Source of the DNA: Jannaschia seohaensis
GTDB lineage: Bacteria > Pseudomonadota > Alphaproteobacteria > Rhodobacterales > Rhodobacteraceae
Assembly (NCBI RefSeq): GCF_900116765.1
Contig: NZ_UETC01000016.1
Location: 28,663-92,662, forward strand
DNA length: 64,000 nucleotides
Reading direction: 5' to 3'
Shown here: positions 45,131 to 52,949 of the stretch, one piece after another
How the letters are laid out: each line of letters opens with the position of its first letter
Position numbering within the stretch: the first letter of the stretch is position 1
Program-made: the position numbers and the translations under genes
The notes under the pieces: model-generated
What the model was told of the DNA's origin: nothing
Seen by the model: the letters and a program-made list of their open reading frames with translations, nothing else
Databases searched by the model: none

Positions 45131-45813
45131 TCGAGGGACGATCGACTATGGAACGCACGGTGACTCACCCCATCGGGGACGAGCTGCTGATAGGCTATGC
45201 GGCGGGTCTCCTGCCCGAGTCCTACGACCTGATGGTGGCAACGGCGGTCTCGCTGGACGACGACGCGCGTGCCCGGCTCGAGGGCTTCGAGGCGATGGGC
45301 GGCGCGCTCCTGGCCGAGGCGGAGGTGGCGCCGCTGCGCTCCGACAGCTTCGACAAGGTGATGGAGCGGATCATGGGCGCGGGACGTGCCGATACCGTCC
45401 ATGTCGACGTCAAGACGCCGCGCATCGATGCTACGCTGCCGCAGCCGCTCCGCGACGCCTTGGGCGGCGATGTCGACACGCTGCGCTGGCGGGGCGTGGG
45501 GATGGGCGTCAAGCAGATCGTGATCCCATGTGGCGACGACGAGGCTACGGCGCGTCTGCTGTCGATCCCCGGCGGGCAGGCCATGCCGGATCACGGCCAT
45601 GGCGGCACCGAGATCACCCTTGTGCTCAAGGGCGCGTTCCATGACGGCGACCTGCGCTATGCGCGCGGCGATATCGAAGTGGCGGATGACGCGGTGGAGC
45701 ACATGCCGGTCGCGGATGTCGGCGAGGACTGCATCTGTCTGGTCGTCACCGACGCGCCGCTGCGCTTCAACAAGCTGCTGCCCCGGATCGCTCAGCGGTT
45801 CCTGAACATCTGA
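45127..45813 (+). CDS. chrR: ChrR-family anti-sigma factor with altered zinc site
   Basis: A 228-residue ChrR homologue (MIEGRSTMER start; an ATG at 45148 is an alternative). The N-terminal anti-sigma domain normally holds zinc with a HxxxCxxC motif; here the aligned positions read A40, D44 and A47 (ATAVSLDDDARAR), so that site is gone. The C-terminal cupin keeps its metal ligands with correct spacing: H156, H158, E162 and H192 (PDHGHGGTE, EHMPV). The protein should still bind RpoE by shape, but zinc control of the anti-sigma domain cannot work as in Rhodobacter. It is coupled to rpoE. Confidence 0.88.
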   Translation: MIEGRSTMERTVTHPIGDELLIGYAAGLLPESYDLMVATAVSLDDDARARLEGFEAMGGALLAEAEVAPLRSDSFDKVMERIMGAGRADTVHVDVKTPRIDATLPQPLRDALGGDVDTLRWRGVGMGVKQIVIPCGDDEATARLLSIPGGQAMPDHGHGGTEITLVLKGAFHDGDLRYARGDIEVADDAVEHMPVADVGEDCICLVVTDAPLRFNKLLPRIAQRFLNI

Positions 45814-45829
45814 GCCCCCGGCCAAACTG

Positions 45830-46432
45830 GTGAGTGTCGTCGACTGGGCCGTCTTCGCGTCCTTCTGGGCGCTGTTCGTGACGACGCCCGGGCCGAACGC
45901 GGTCAACTGCATCCTGACGGCCTGGGCGGCGGGGTTTTCCCGGGCGCTCTGGTGCGTGGCCGGGATCCTGTGCCAGGCCACCCTGTTCCTCGCCCTGGCC
46001 GCGAGCGGCGTGACGGCGCTTCTTCTGGCCGCACCCGGGGCGTTCCAGGCGGTGAAGCTGGCCGGCGCGCTCTTGCTGATCGGGCTGGGGATCCGCGCCT
46101 GGGTGCGCGCGGGCGAGCCCGTACGCGCCGAGGCGCCGGCGGCGACGCGGCTCTTTCTCCGGGCCTTCCTGATCGCGACGATCAACGCGAAATCCGTCGC
46201 GGGCTATCTGGCCGCTTTCTCGCAATTCGTGCGCACCGACATCCCCATCTGGTCGCAGATGACCGTCATCGTCCCCACGGCGCTGACGCTGACGGCGCTC
46301 AGCTATACCGGGTGGTGCGCGCTGGGCGCCTGGCTCGGCCGCCGGGCGCTGGGCTTCGTGGCGAGCCTCTGGCTGCGCCGCGTCCTGGCGGTCTGCTTCG
46401 TGGGTTATGGCGTGGCGCTGGCGCTGATCTGA
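45830..46432 (+). CDS. LysE-family exporter
   Basis: A 200-residue membrane protein with about six helices, of the LysE/RhtB amino acid exporter family. The opening FASFWALFVTTPGPNAVNCILTAWAAGF contains the family TPGPNA motif, and AFLIATINAKSVAGYLAAF contains the second conserved segment. Start: GTG at 45830, 16 bases after chrR. Export substrate cannot be told from sequence. It may belong to the RpoE transcript. Confidence 0.85.
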   Translation: MSVVDWAVFASFWALFVTTPGPNAVNCILTAWAAGFSRALWCVAGILCQATLFLALAASGVTALLLAAPGAFQAVKLAGALLLIGLGIRAWVRAGEPVRAEAPAATRLFLRAFLIATINAKSVAGYLAAFSQFVRTDIPIWSQMTVIVPTALTLTALSYTGWCALGAWLGRRALGFVASLWLRRVLAVCFVGYGVALALI

Positions 46433-46480
46433 GGGGCGTGCCCATCAGGGACATGCGGATCGCGCCCCCGGGCGTGCGGT

Positions 46481-46954
46481 TCAGTTCGTCTCCGCGCCCG
46501 AGCCATAGAGCGGCACCGTCGAGATCGCCATCTTGGCCGAGCCTTCGGTCAGTTCCGCGGCGTGCACGAGGTAGATCAGGGTCTGATTGGCCTCGTCGAA
46601 GATACGCTTCACCCTGAGCGATTTGAGGATGATCGACCGGCTCTCCCGGAAGACGTTCTCGCCCTCCTCGCCGCGGTCGATATCGCCGATGGTGATGGGG
46701 CCGGTCTGACGGCAGGCGATCGAGGCGTTGGACGGATCCTCGAACCAGTTTCCCTGGCTCAGCCGGTCGATGAGCGAGCGCTCGAAATAGGCGATATGGC
46801 AGGTGACGCCTTCGACTTTCGGGTCAGCGATGGCCTCGATGATGATGTCATTGCCCACCCAGTCGACCCCGACCTCGCCAACCTGCTCGGCGGCGGCGGG
46901 GGGGACCAGGAACAGCGAGGCCAGCAGGGGCAGGGCAAGGCGGCGGAGCGGCAT
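46481..46954 (-). CDS. creA: CreA-family exported protein
   Basis: A 157-residue periplasmic protein (signal to about residue 22, PPAAAEQ) of the CreA family. It contains VGVDWVGNDIIIEAIADPKVEGVTCHIAYFERSL, IACRQTGPI and a tail with VKRIFDEANQTLIYLVHAAE, all typical. Two cysteines (VTCHI and IACRQ) could pair. The start is the ATG at 46954, which gives the signal peptide. The function of CreA is not established. It converges with the LysE-type gene. Confidence 0.9.
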   Translation of the reverse strand: MPLRRLALPLLASLFLVPPAAAEQVGEVGVDWVGNDIIIEAIADPKVEGVTCHIAYFERSLIDRLSQGNWFEDPSNASIACRQTGPITIGDIDRGEEGENVFRESRSIILKSLRVKRIFDEANQTLIYLVHAAELTEGSAKMAISTVPLYGSGAETN

Positions 46955-47045
46955 GGGACGGGTCCTTTCGCGAAGAGGCGGACGGGGGCGCGGCGGCCGT
47001 GCGCAGGTCATTGACCCTGCCGCCTTGTCATGCGCAAGCGGACCC

Positions 47046-48134
47046 ATGTCCAGCCCCTCGGCCCGCGCCCTCGTGATCCACAGTTTCGTCGCCTTCGCCC
47101 TGGTGGGGGCGGCGCAGGCGCTTTATGGGCCGTCGGTTCCAGCCCTGGCACGGCTGCACGACATCCTGCCATCCCAGGCCGGAGCGATCGTCTGGGCCCA
47201 TGCGGCTGGCGGTTTCGCGGGGCTGCTGCTCAACATGGTCTGGGCGGGCGTCACCGCGCGGCGGACGCTGGCCGTCGTGGCGCTGGGCGCCGGGGTCATG
47301 GCCCTGGCGCCGAGCTGGGCGGCGATGTTGGCCGGGGCGGTGCTGGTCGGCGCGGGCAGCGCGCTGGCCTCGGCGGTCTTCAACCGCCGCTTCCTGGAGG
47401 AGTTGGGCGACAGCGGTCCCCGCATGCTGGGCCTGCTCAACGCGCTGTTCGGCGTCGGCGCGGTGGTGGGGCCGTTGATCTTCGTCGCGGCGGGCGGCGG
47501 GATCGCGCCGGCCTACGGCGCGGTCGCGGTGCTGGCGCTGATCCTGTCAGCTTTGGCCCCCGGAGGCGTCCCCGCCGGCGCGCCGGCGGCACGGCCGCGG
47601 CTGGGCGCCGTGCTGCGCCGTCCGGGGCTGTTGGCGCTGGGCGGGCTCGGCGTCGGGGTGGAGCTGACCTTGGCGGGGCTGGGACCGGCCGCGCTGGTGG
47701 AGCGCGGGATGAGCGAGACGCGCGCGGCGCTCTGGGCGGCGGTGTTCTTCGGCGTCTTCCTGGCCGCGCGGGTCGCGCTGTGGTGGCTGGCCGACCGGAT
47801 CGCGCCGCTGCGCCTCCTGGCTGCGTCCTTCGCCTTGGTCGCGCTGGCCTGCGGCGCGGCGGCGCTGGGCGTGCAGGGACCGGCCTATGCGCTGTCGGGC
47901 GGGGCGGTGGCGCTGCTCTTCCCGGCCTATTTCGTCGCCGCCACGCGCCGGTTGGGCGGAGGGGAGCGGATGGCCGCCCTGATCGTTGCCGCCGGCTATC
48001 TTGGCGCGACCGTGGTGCCGGGGGTGATGTCGCTGCTCTTGGGACGGCTCGGCATCGAGATGCTCTTTGCCGCGACGATCCCGCTCGCATTGCTGGGGGC
48101 GGCGGGGGCCTTGGCGGCGCGCGCGCAGGATTGA
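47046..48134 (+). CDS. Major facilitator superfamily transporter
   Basis: A 362-residue membrane protein with about 11-12 helices. ALYGPSVPALARLHDILPSQAGAIVWAHAAGGFAGLL in the first two helices and LLNALFGVGAVVGPLIFVAAGGG in the fifth are typical of the facilitator fold. The start at 47046 gives MSSPSARALVIH; the frame is open further upstream but that region belongs to the divergent creA gene. Substrate unknown. Confidence 0.8.
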   Translation: MSSPSARALVIHSFVAFALVGAAQALYGPSVPALARLHDILPSQAGAIVWAHAAGGFAGLLLNMVWAGVTARRTLAVVALGAGVMALAPSWAAMLAGAVLVGAGSALASAVFNRRFLEELGDSGPRMLGLLNALFGVGAVVGPLIFVAAGGGIAPAYGAVAVLALILSALAPGGVPAGAPAARPRLGAVLRRPGLLALGGLGVGVELTLAGLGPAALVERGMSETRAALWAAVFFGVFLAARVALWWLADRIAPLRLLAASFALVALACGAAALGVQGPAYALSGGAVALLFPAYFVAATRRLGGGERMAALIVAAGYLGATVVPGVMSLLLGRLGIEMLFAATIPLALLGAAGALAARAQD

Positions 48135-48192
48135 GTGGGCGGCGGGTTTTCTCGGGTTACCTTAGGTCGGCATCCATCAGGGAGACGATGCC

Positions 48193-49077
48193 ATGACCCG
48201 CATGACCGCCAAGGATTTCGACCAGGAACTTCTCGACCTCTACGACTTCTACGCGCACGGCAAGATCTCCAAGCGGGAGTTTCTGGACCGCGCGAGCAAA
48301 TGGGCCGTGGGCGGCGTGACCGCTCTGGCGTTGCTCAATACGCTCAGCCCGAACTACGCGCTGGCCCAGCAGGTGGCCGAGGACGATCCCGACATTTCGG
48401 GCGAGGACATCACCTATGCCAGCCCGAACGGCCATGGCGAAGTGAACGGCTATCTCGTCCGCCCCACCGGCGTCGAGACGCCCGCCGCCGTGCTGGTCGT
48501 GCATGAGAACCGGGGCCTGAACCCTTATATCCGCGACGTTGCGCGCCGGGTCGCCAAGGCGGGCTTCATCGCGCTCGCGCCGGACGGGCTGACCTCCATG
48601 GGGGGCTATCCCGGCAACGATGACGAGGGCCGCGAGATGCAGCGCCAGGTCGATGGCGAGAAGCTGATGAACGACTTCTTCGCGGGCTACGAATATCTCG
48701 CCGCGCTGGAGGGGACGAACGGCAAGGTCGGCGCGACCGGCTTCTGCTATGGTGGCGGCGTGGTGAATGCCATCGCCGTCGCCTATCCGGAGCTCTCGGC
48801 GGGCGTGCCCTTCTACGGGCGGCAGGCGGCCGCCGCCGATGTGCCGCGCATCCAGGCGCCGCTTCTGTTCCAATACGCCGCGCTGGACAGCCGCATCAAC
48901 GCGGGCTGGCCCGAGATGCAGCGCGCGCTGGAGGCGAACGACAAGATCTACAAGGCCAATATCTGGCCCGACGTGAACCACGGCTTCCACAACGACACCA
49001 CGCCCCGCTACGACGCCGAGACGGCCGAGGCCGCGTGGGAGGACACGATCGCCTGGTTCCGCGTCTATCTGGCATGA
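48193..49077 (+). CDS. Dienelactone hydrolase family protein with N-terminal membrane/export segment
   Basis: A 294-residue alpha/beta hydrolase of the dienelactone hydrolase family (YghX-like). The nucleophile is a cysteine in GFCYGG, with the aspartate in AALDSRI and histidine in VNHGFHND. An unusual N-terminal part (residues 1-60) has a short helical segment (KISKREFLDRASKWAVGGVTALALL), which resembles a twin-arginine-like leader without a clear RR pair, so export is likely but the route is uncertain. It acts on ester or lactone substrates; the natural one is unknown. Confidence 0.88.
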   Translation: MTRMTAKDFDQELLDLYDFYAHGKISKREFLDRASKWAVGGVTALALLNTLSPNYALAQQVAEDDPDISGEDITYASPNGHGEVNGYLVRPTGVETPAAVLVVHENRGLNPYIRDVARRVAKAGFIALAPDGLTSMGGYPGNDDEGREMQRQVDGEKLMNDFFAGYEYLAALEGTNGKVGATGFCYGGGVVNAIAVAYPELSAGVPFYGRQAAAADVPRIQAPLLFQYAALDSRINAGWPEMQRALEANDKIYKANIWPDVNHGFHNDTTPRYDAETAEAAWEDTIAWFRVYLA

Positions 49078-49271
49078 GCGGACCCGGCCCGGACCGGCGC
49101 GAGGCGCGGATCTACCTGGTCCTCTCGCTCGCTGGGCTCGCCATCCTGGTTGGGGCCGTCCTCGCGGGCGGCTTCACCGATTTCGGCGCCATCGAGGTGG
49201 TCGCGGCCGCGGCCCTCTTCTTCGGCGGCACCGCGATCTGGGCCGTCCGGCGCCTCTGGCGGAGGAAGTGA
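49074..49271 (+). CDS. Small two-helix membrane protein
   Basis: A 65-residue protein coupled to the hydrolase gene (ATGA at 49074-49077). It has a charged start (SGPGPDRREARIY), two hydrophobic helices (LVLSLAGLAILVGAVLAGG and VVAAAALFFGGTAIWAV) and a basic end (RRLWRRK). Function unknown. It probably anchors or assists something at the membrane. Confidence 0.6.
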   Translation: MSGPGPDRREARIYLVLSLAGLAILVGAVLAGGFTDFGAIEVVAAAALFFGGTAIWAVRRLWRRK

Positions 49272-49292
49272 GGGCGCGCTAGGGCGGCGCTC

Positions 49293-49940
49293 ATGTCCGC
49301 CGATTACGACCCGCCCACCGGCCCGATCCCGATCCTCTACGAGGACGATCACCTGATCGTCGTCGACAAGCCCCATGGCCTGCTGTCAGTCCCCGGCCGG
49401 GGCGAACACCTGGCCGACTGCCTGCTGACGCGGCTGGAGGCGATGCGCCCCGAAGTGCTGCTCTGCCACCGGCTCGACCGGGACACCTCGGGGATCATGG
49501 TCTTCGCGCTTACCAAGGAGGCCCAGCGCAAGATGGGCCGCCTTTTCGAGACCAAGCGCGTGCGCAAGCGCTATATCGCCCGCGTCTGGGGCGAGGTGGC
49601 CGAAGAGAAAGGCACCGTCGACCTGCCGCTGATCGTCGACTGGCCGAACCGGCCCCTCCAGCATGTGAATTTCGAGCGCGGCAAGCCCTCGGTCACCGAT
49701 TGGGCGCGGGTCGCGGTCGAGGACGGCACCACCCGGATGCGCCTGATGCCGCGCACCGGGCGCAGCCACCAGCTGCGCGTCCATATGCGGGAACTGGGCC
49801 ACCCCATTCTGGGCGATCCGTTCTATGCCGAAGGGCCCGCGCGCGACTTCGCGCGCATGATGCTCCATGCCGAGGGGCTGAAATTCGAGCACCCGGTCGA
49901 GGGCCGAATGCTGCGGCTCGAGGCGCCCTGTCCCTTTTGA
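49293..49940 (+). CDS. rluA: RluA-type pseudouridine synthase
   Basis: A 215-residue pseudouridine synthase of the RluA family. It has the opening ILYEDDHLIVVDKPHGLLSVPGRG, the catalytic motif HRLDRDTSGIMVFALT with the active aspartate, KRYIARVWG, and RTGRSHQLRVHM. Length and the missing S4 domain indicate RluA itself (23S rRNA U746 and tRNA U32) over RluC or RluD. It follows the small membrane protein gene by 21 bases. Confidence 0.9.
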   Translation: MSADYDPPTGPIPILYEDDHLIVVDKPHGLLSVPGRGEHLADCLLTRLEAMRPEVLLCHRLDRDTSGIMVFALTKEAQRKMGRLFETKRVRKRYIARVWGEVAEEKGTVDLPLIVDWPNRPLQHVNFERGKPSVTDWARVAVEDGTTRMRLMPRTGRSHQLRVHMRELGHPILGDPFYAEGPARDFARMMLHAEGLKFEHPVEGRMLRLEAPCPF

Positions 49941-50078
49941 CCGGGCGCGGGGGAAACGGGCGTTCGCCGCGGTCGCCTCATCCGAGACTCGTGTCCTGAT
50001 CGGAGCCGCCCCCGTTTTGTTCCGGCCCGCGAGGCACTACGTGTCGCGCGAACGCAACCCCCGAGGAGGCACTCACTC

Positions 50079-50738
50079 ATGGCCCTGCGCATCAACCAAG
50101 TCGTCCCCGATTTCGAGGCGGAGACCAGCGAAGGCCCGATCAAGTTCCACGATTGGATCGGCGACAGCTGGGCGATTCTGTTCAGCCATCCGAAGGATTT
50201 CACCCCCGTCTGCACCACCGAGTTCGGTGCCGTGGCCCAACTGGCCGACGAATGGGAGAAGCGCGGCACCAAGGTGATCGGCATCTCCGTCGACGACGCC
50301 GAGAGCCACCGAAAATGGAAGGCCGACATCCAGGCCTTCGGCAAGGCCGAGCCGACCTTCCCGATCATCGCCGACGAGAACCTGGAGATCTCGAAGGCCT
50401 ATGACATGCTGCCCGCCGATGCCTACCTACCCGACGGGCGCACGCCCAACGACACGGCGACGGTGCGTTCGGTGTTCATCATCGGCCCGGACAAGCAGCT
50501 GAAGCTGTCGATGACCTATCCGATGAATGTTGGCCGCAACTTCGCCGAGGTGCTGCGCGCGCTGGACGCGCTGCAAATGGCCGCCAAGCACGGCGTGGCC
50601 GCCCCCGCCAACTGGGAGCAGGGGCGCGACGTGGTGATCCCGGCGACTGTCTCGGACGAAGACGCCAAGGCCAAGTTCGGGGAGTTCACCACGCATTTCC
50701 CCTACCTGCGGACGACGGCCGACCCCTCGACCCGCTGA
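50079..50738 (+). CDS. 1-Cys peroxiredoxin (Prx6 type)
   Basis: A 219-residue Prx6-type peroxiredoxin that reduces peroxides. The peroxidatic cysteine lies in DFTPVCTTEFG (about residue 45), within the FSHPKDFTPVCT signature. The long C-terminal region with NVGRNFAEVLRALDALQMAAKHGVA and DVVIPATVSDEDAKAKF is the Prx6 dimerisation arm, and no resolving cysteine is present. AGGAGG lies just upstream of the start. Confidence 0.93.
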   Translation: MALRINQVVPDFEAETSEGPIKFHDWIGDSWAILFSHPKDFTPVCTTEFGAVAQLADEWEKRGTKVIGISVDDAESHRKWKADIQAFGKAEPTFPIIADENLEISKAYDMLPADAYLPDGRTPNDTATVRSVFIIGPDKQLKLSMTYPMNVGRNFAEVLRALDALQMAAKHGVAAPANWEQGRDVVIPATVSDEDAKAKFGEFTTHFPYLRTTADPSTR

Positions 50739-50842
50739 CCATGACGGGCGGGGCCGCACGCGGTCCCGCCCGCCCGCCTTTGGGCTGGGGTTTTGAACGC
50801 GAGCGGATTACCTTGCCGCTGTCTGGTCCTAAGAGGTCACTC

Positions 50843-51328
50843 ATGCGCCCACTCGCCGCGATTTTGCTGGTGCCGCTTGTCCTTGGCGCCTGCGCCAAGC
50901 TGCCGTTCGGCGCGGAGGAGGAGGCGTCGACCCCGCCGCCCCAAGCCGCAAGCGCCCCCGAGCGCACCCCCGCGCCCGTCGCGCGGCCCGACGTGGCTAC
51001 GGCCGCGCCCGAAGCATTCGATACCGTCTCGGAGGCCGAGAAGGAGGCCGCTCGCGTAGCGGCCCAATCCGCGCCCACCGGCGGTGAGTTGGGCCGTGTG
51101 ACCGTCTCGCTGGGCGATCCGGCGGATCCGGGGCTCTGGGTCAAATCGGCGCTCGTCACCTCGGAGCAGCCGGGCACCGTGCGAACGGAGACGGGCGAGG
51201 CCATCGCCGTCACCCTGCGCCCGATAGGCGACGGGGCGGGCGGTCCGCAGATCTCGCTTCCCGCGCTCCGCGCCCTGGGACTGCCGATCACGGGGTTGCA
51301 CCCGGTGATCCTATCCACCTCCTCATGA
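50843..51328 (+). CDS. Putative lipoprotein
   Basis: A 161-residue protein with lipoprotein signal (MRPLAAILLVPLVLGACAK; lipobox cysteine about residue 17). A Pro/Ala-rich region follows, then a small folded part (GGELGRVTVSLGDPADPGLWVKSALVT, TGEAIAVTLRPIGDGAGGPQISLPALRALG). The end resembles the SPOR-free D-loop domain of septum-associated lipoproteins, but that is only an impression. It overlaps the next gene by 4 nt. Confidence 0.75.
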   Translation: MRPLAAILLVPLVLGACAKLPFGAEEEASTPPPQAASAPERTPAPVARPDVATAAPEAFDTVSEAEKEAARVAAQSAPTGGELGRVTVSLGDPADPGLWVKSALVTSEQPGTVRTETGEAIAVTLRPIGDGAGGPQISLPALRALGLPITGLHPVILSTSS

Positions 51329-52920
51329 GCGGGCTTGCCGATCGGCGGCGCCTGCTGCCGCATCTCGCGCCATGGGACGAGATGCGCGCCGGCTTCGCCT
51401 GGGACATCCCGGAGCGGTTCAACATCGCCACCGCCTGCTGCGACGACTGGGCCGGCATCGAGCCCGGCCGCACCGCCATCATCGACCTGGCCGGAGGGGA
51501 ACGCCGCGTCTGGACCTTCGCGGACCTCAAGGCCGCGTCCGATGCCCTGGCCGGGGCGCTCTCGCGTCGGGGCGTGGGGCGGGGCGACCGGGTCGCGATC
51601 CTGCTGGCGCAGCGGGCCGAAGTGATGGTCGCCCATCTGGCGACGATGAAGCTGGGCGCGGTTTCCTTGCCGCTTTTCGCACTGTTCGGCCCGGAGGCGC
51701 TGGAATACCGCCTGCGCGACTCAGGCGCCCGCGCGGTTGTCTCCGACGCCGCCGGGCTGGAGAAGGTCGGCACGTTGGACTTGCCGGATCTGGCGCTGCG
51801 GATCGACGCGGATGCTTGGGCCGATCTGCTCTCCGAGGCGCCCGCCGCTCCGGTCGAGACCGCCGCCGAAGACCCGGCGATGATGATCTACACCTCCGGC
51901 ACCACCGGCCCGCCCAAGGGTGTGCTGCATGCGCACCGCTTTCTGTTGGGTCATATGCCCTGCGTGGAGACGTCGTTGGAGGGTTTCCCGCAGGACGGCG
52001 ACGTGGCCTGGACACCGGCCGATTGGGCCTGGATCGGCGGGCTGATGGATCTGGCCTTTCCGGCGCTCTGGTTCGGCGTCCCGCTGGTCGCCAAGCGCTT
52101 CGCCAAGTTCGATGCCGATACCGCCTGGGCGCTCATGCGCGACGAGCGGGTCACCTGCGCCTTCCTGCCGCCCACCGCGCTCAAGATGCTGCGCCGGACC
52201 GATCCGCCTGAGGGGCTGAGCCTGCGCGCCGTCATGTCGGGCGGCGAGGCGCTGGGCGCGGGTCTGCTGGCCTGGGGGCGCGATGCGTTGGGCGTAGCGA
52301 TCAACGAGATCTACGGCCAGACCGAGTGCAACCTCGTCATGGCCTCCTGCGCCGGCACGCAAGACGTGGTGCCGGGCAGCCTGGGCCGCGCCGTGCCGGG
52401 GGTGGAGGTGACGCTACGCGACGCCGACGGGCGCGAGGTGGCGGAGGGGGAGATCTGCGTGCGCGGCTCGCCCGCGACCTTCCTGGGCTATTGGGGCAAG
52501 CCGGAAAAGACCGCCGAGAAATGGCACGGGCCTCCGCCGGAGACCTGGCGCGACGGCTGGCTGCGCACCGGCGATCTGGGACGGCGCGAAGGGGAGGTTA
52601 TCAGCTACGTGTCGCGCGACGATGACGTGATCTCCTCGGCGGGCTACCGGATCGGCCCTACCGAGATCGAGACCTGCCTGACCGCGCATCCGCAGGTCGT
52701 GATGTGCGCCGTGGTCGGCTTGCCGGACGAGACCCGCGGCGAGGCGGTCACGGCCTTCGTCGTGGCCGAGGGCGCGACCGAGGGGCTGGAGGACGACCTC
52801 ATCGCCTGGGTCCGCGCCCGGCTCTCGCCGCATATGGCCCCGCGCGCGGTCCGCTTTGTCCCAGCGCTGCCGATGACGGCGACGGGTAAGGTGCAGCGCC
52901 GCGCCCTGCGCGAGGCCTGA
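51325..52920 (+). CDS. AMP-binding acyl-CoA synthetase
   Basis: A 531-residue adenylate-forming enzyme of the acetyl/acyl-CoA synthetase type. Core motifs: MMIYTSGTTGPPKGV (ATP loop, about 187-201), VMSGGEALG, NEIYGQTECN, the hinge region GWLRTGDLGRREGEV, SYVSRDDDVISSAGYRIGPTEIE, and the catalytic lysine in PMTATGKVQRR. It activates a carboxylic acid to an acyl-CoA; medium-chain or short-chain substrates are likely. It is coupled to the lipoprotein gene. Confidence 0.9.
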   Translation: MSGLADRRRLLPHLAPWDEMRAGFAWDIPERFNIATACCDDWAGIEPGRTAIIDLAGGERRVWTFADLKAASDALAGALSRRGVGRGDRVAILLAQRAEVMVAHLATMKLGAVSLPLFALFGPEALEYRLRDSGARAVVSDAAGLEKVGTLDLPDLALRIDADAWADLLSEAPAAPVETAAEDPAMMIYTSGTTGPPKGVLHAHRFLLGHMPCVETSLEGFPQDGDVAWTPADWAWIGGLMDLAFPALWFGVPLVAKRFAKFDADTAWALMRDERVTCAFLPPTALKMLRRTDPPEGLSLRAVMSGGEALGAGLLAWGRDALGVAINEIYGQTECNLVMASCAGTQDVVPGSLGRAVPGVEVTLRDADGREVAEGEICVRGSPATFLGYWGKPEKTAEKWHGPPPETWRDGWLRTGDLGRREGEVISYVSRDDDVISSAGYRIGPTEIETCLTAHPQVVMCAVVGLPDETRGEAVTAFVVAEGATEGLEDDLIAWVRARLSPHMAPRAVRFVPALPMTATGKVQRRALREA

Positions 52921-52949
52921 CCCCCTCGCCACCTGTCCGCAAGCAACCT

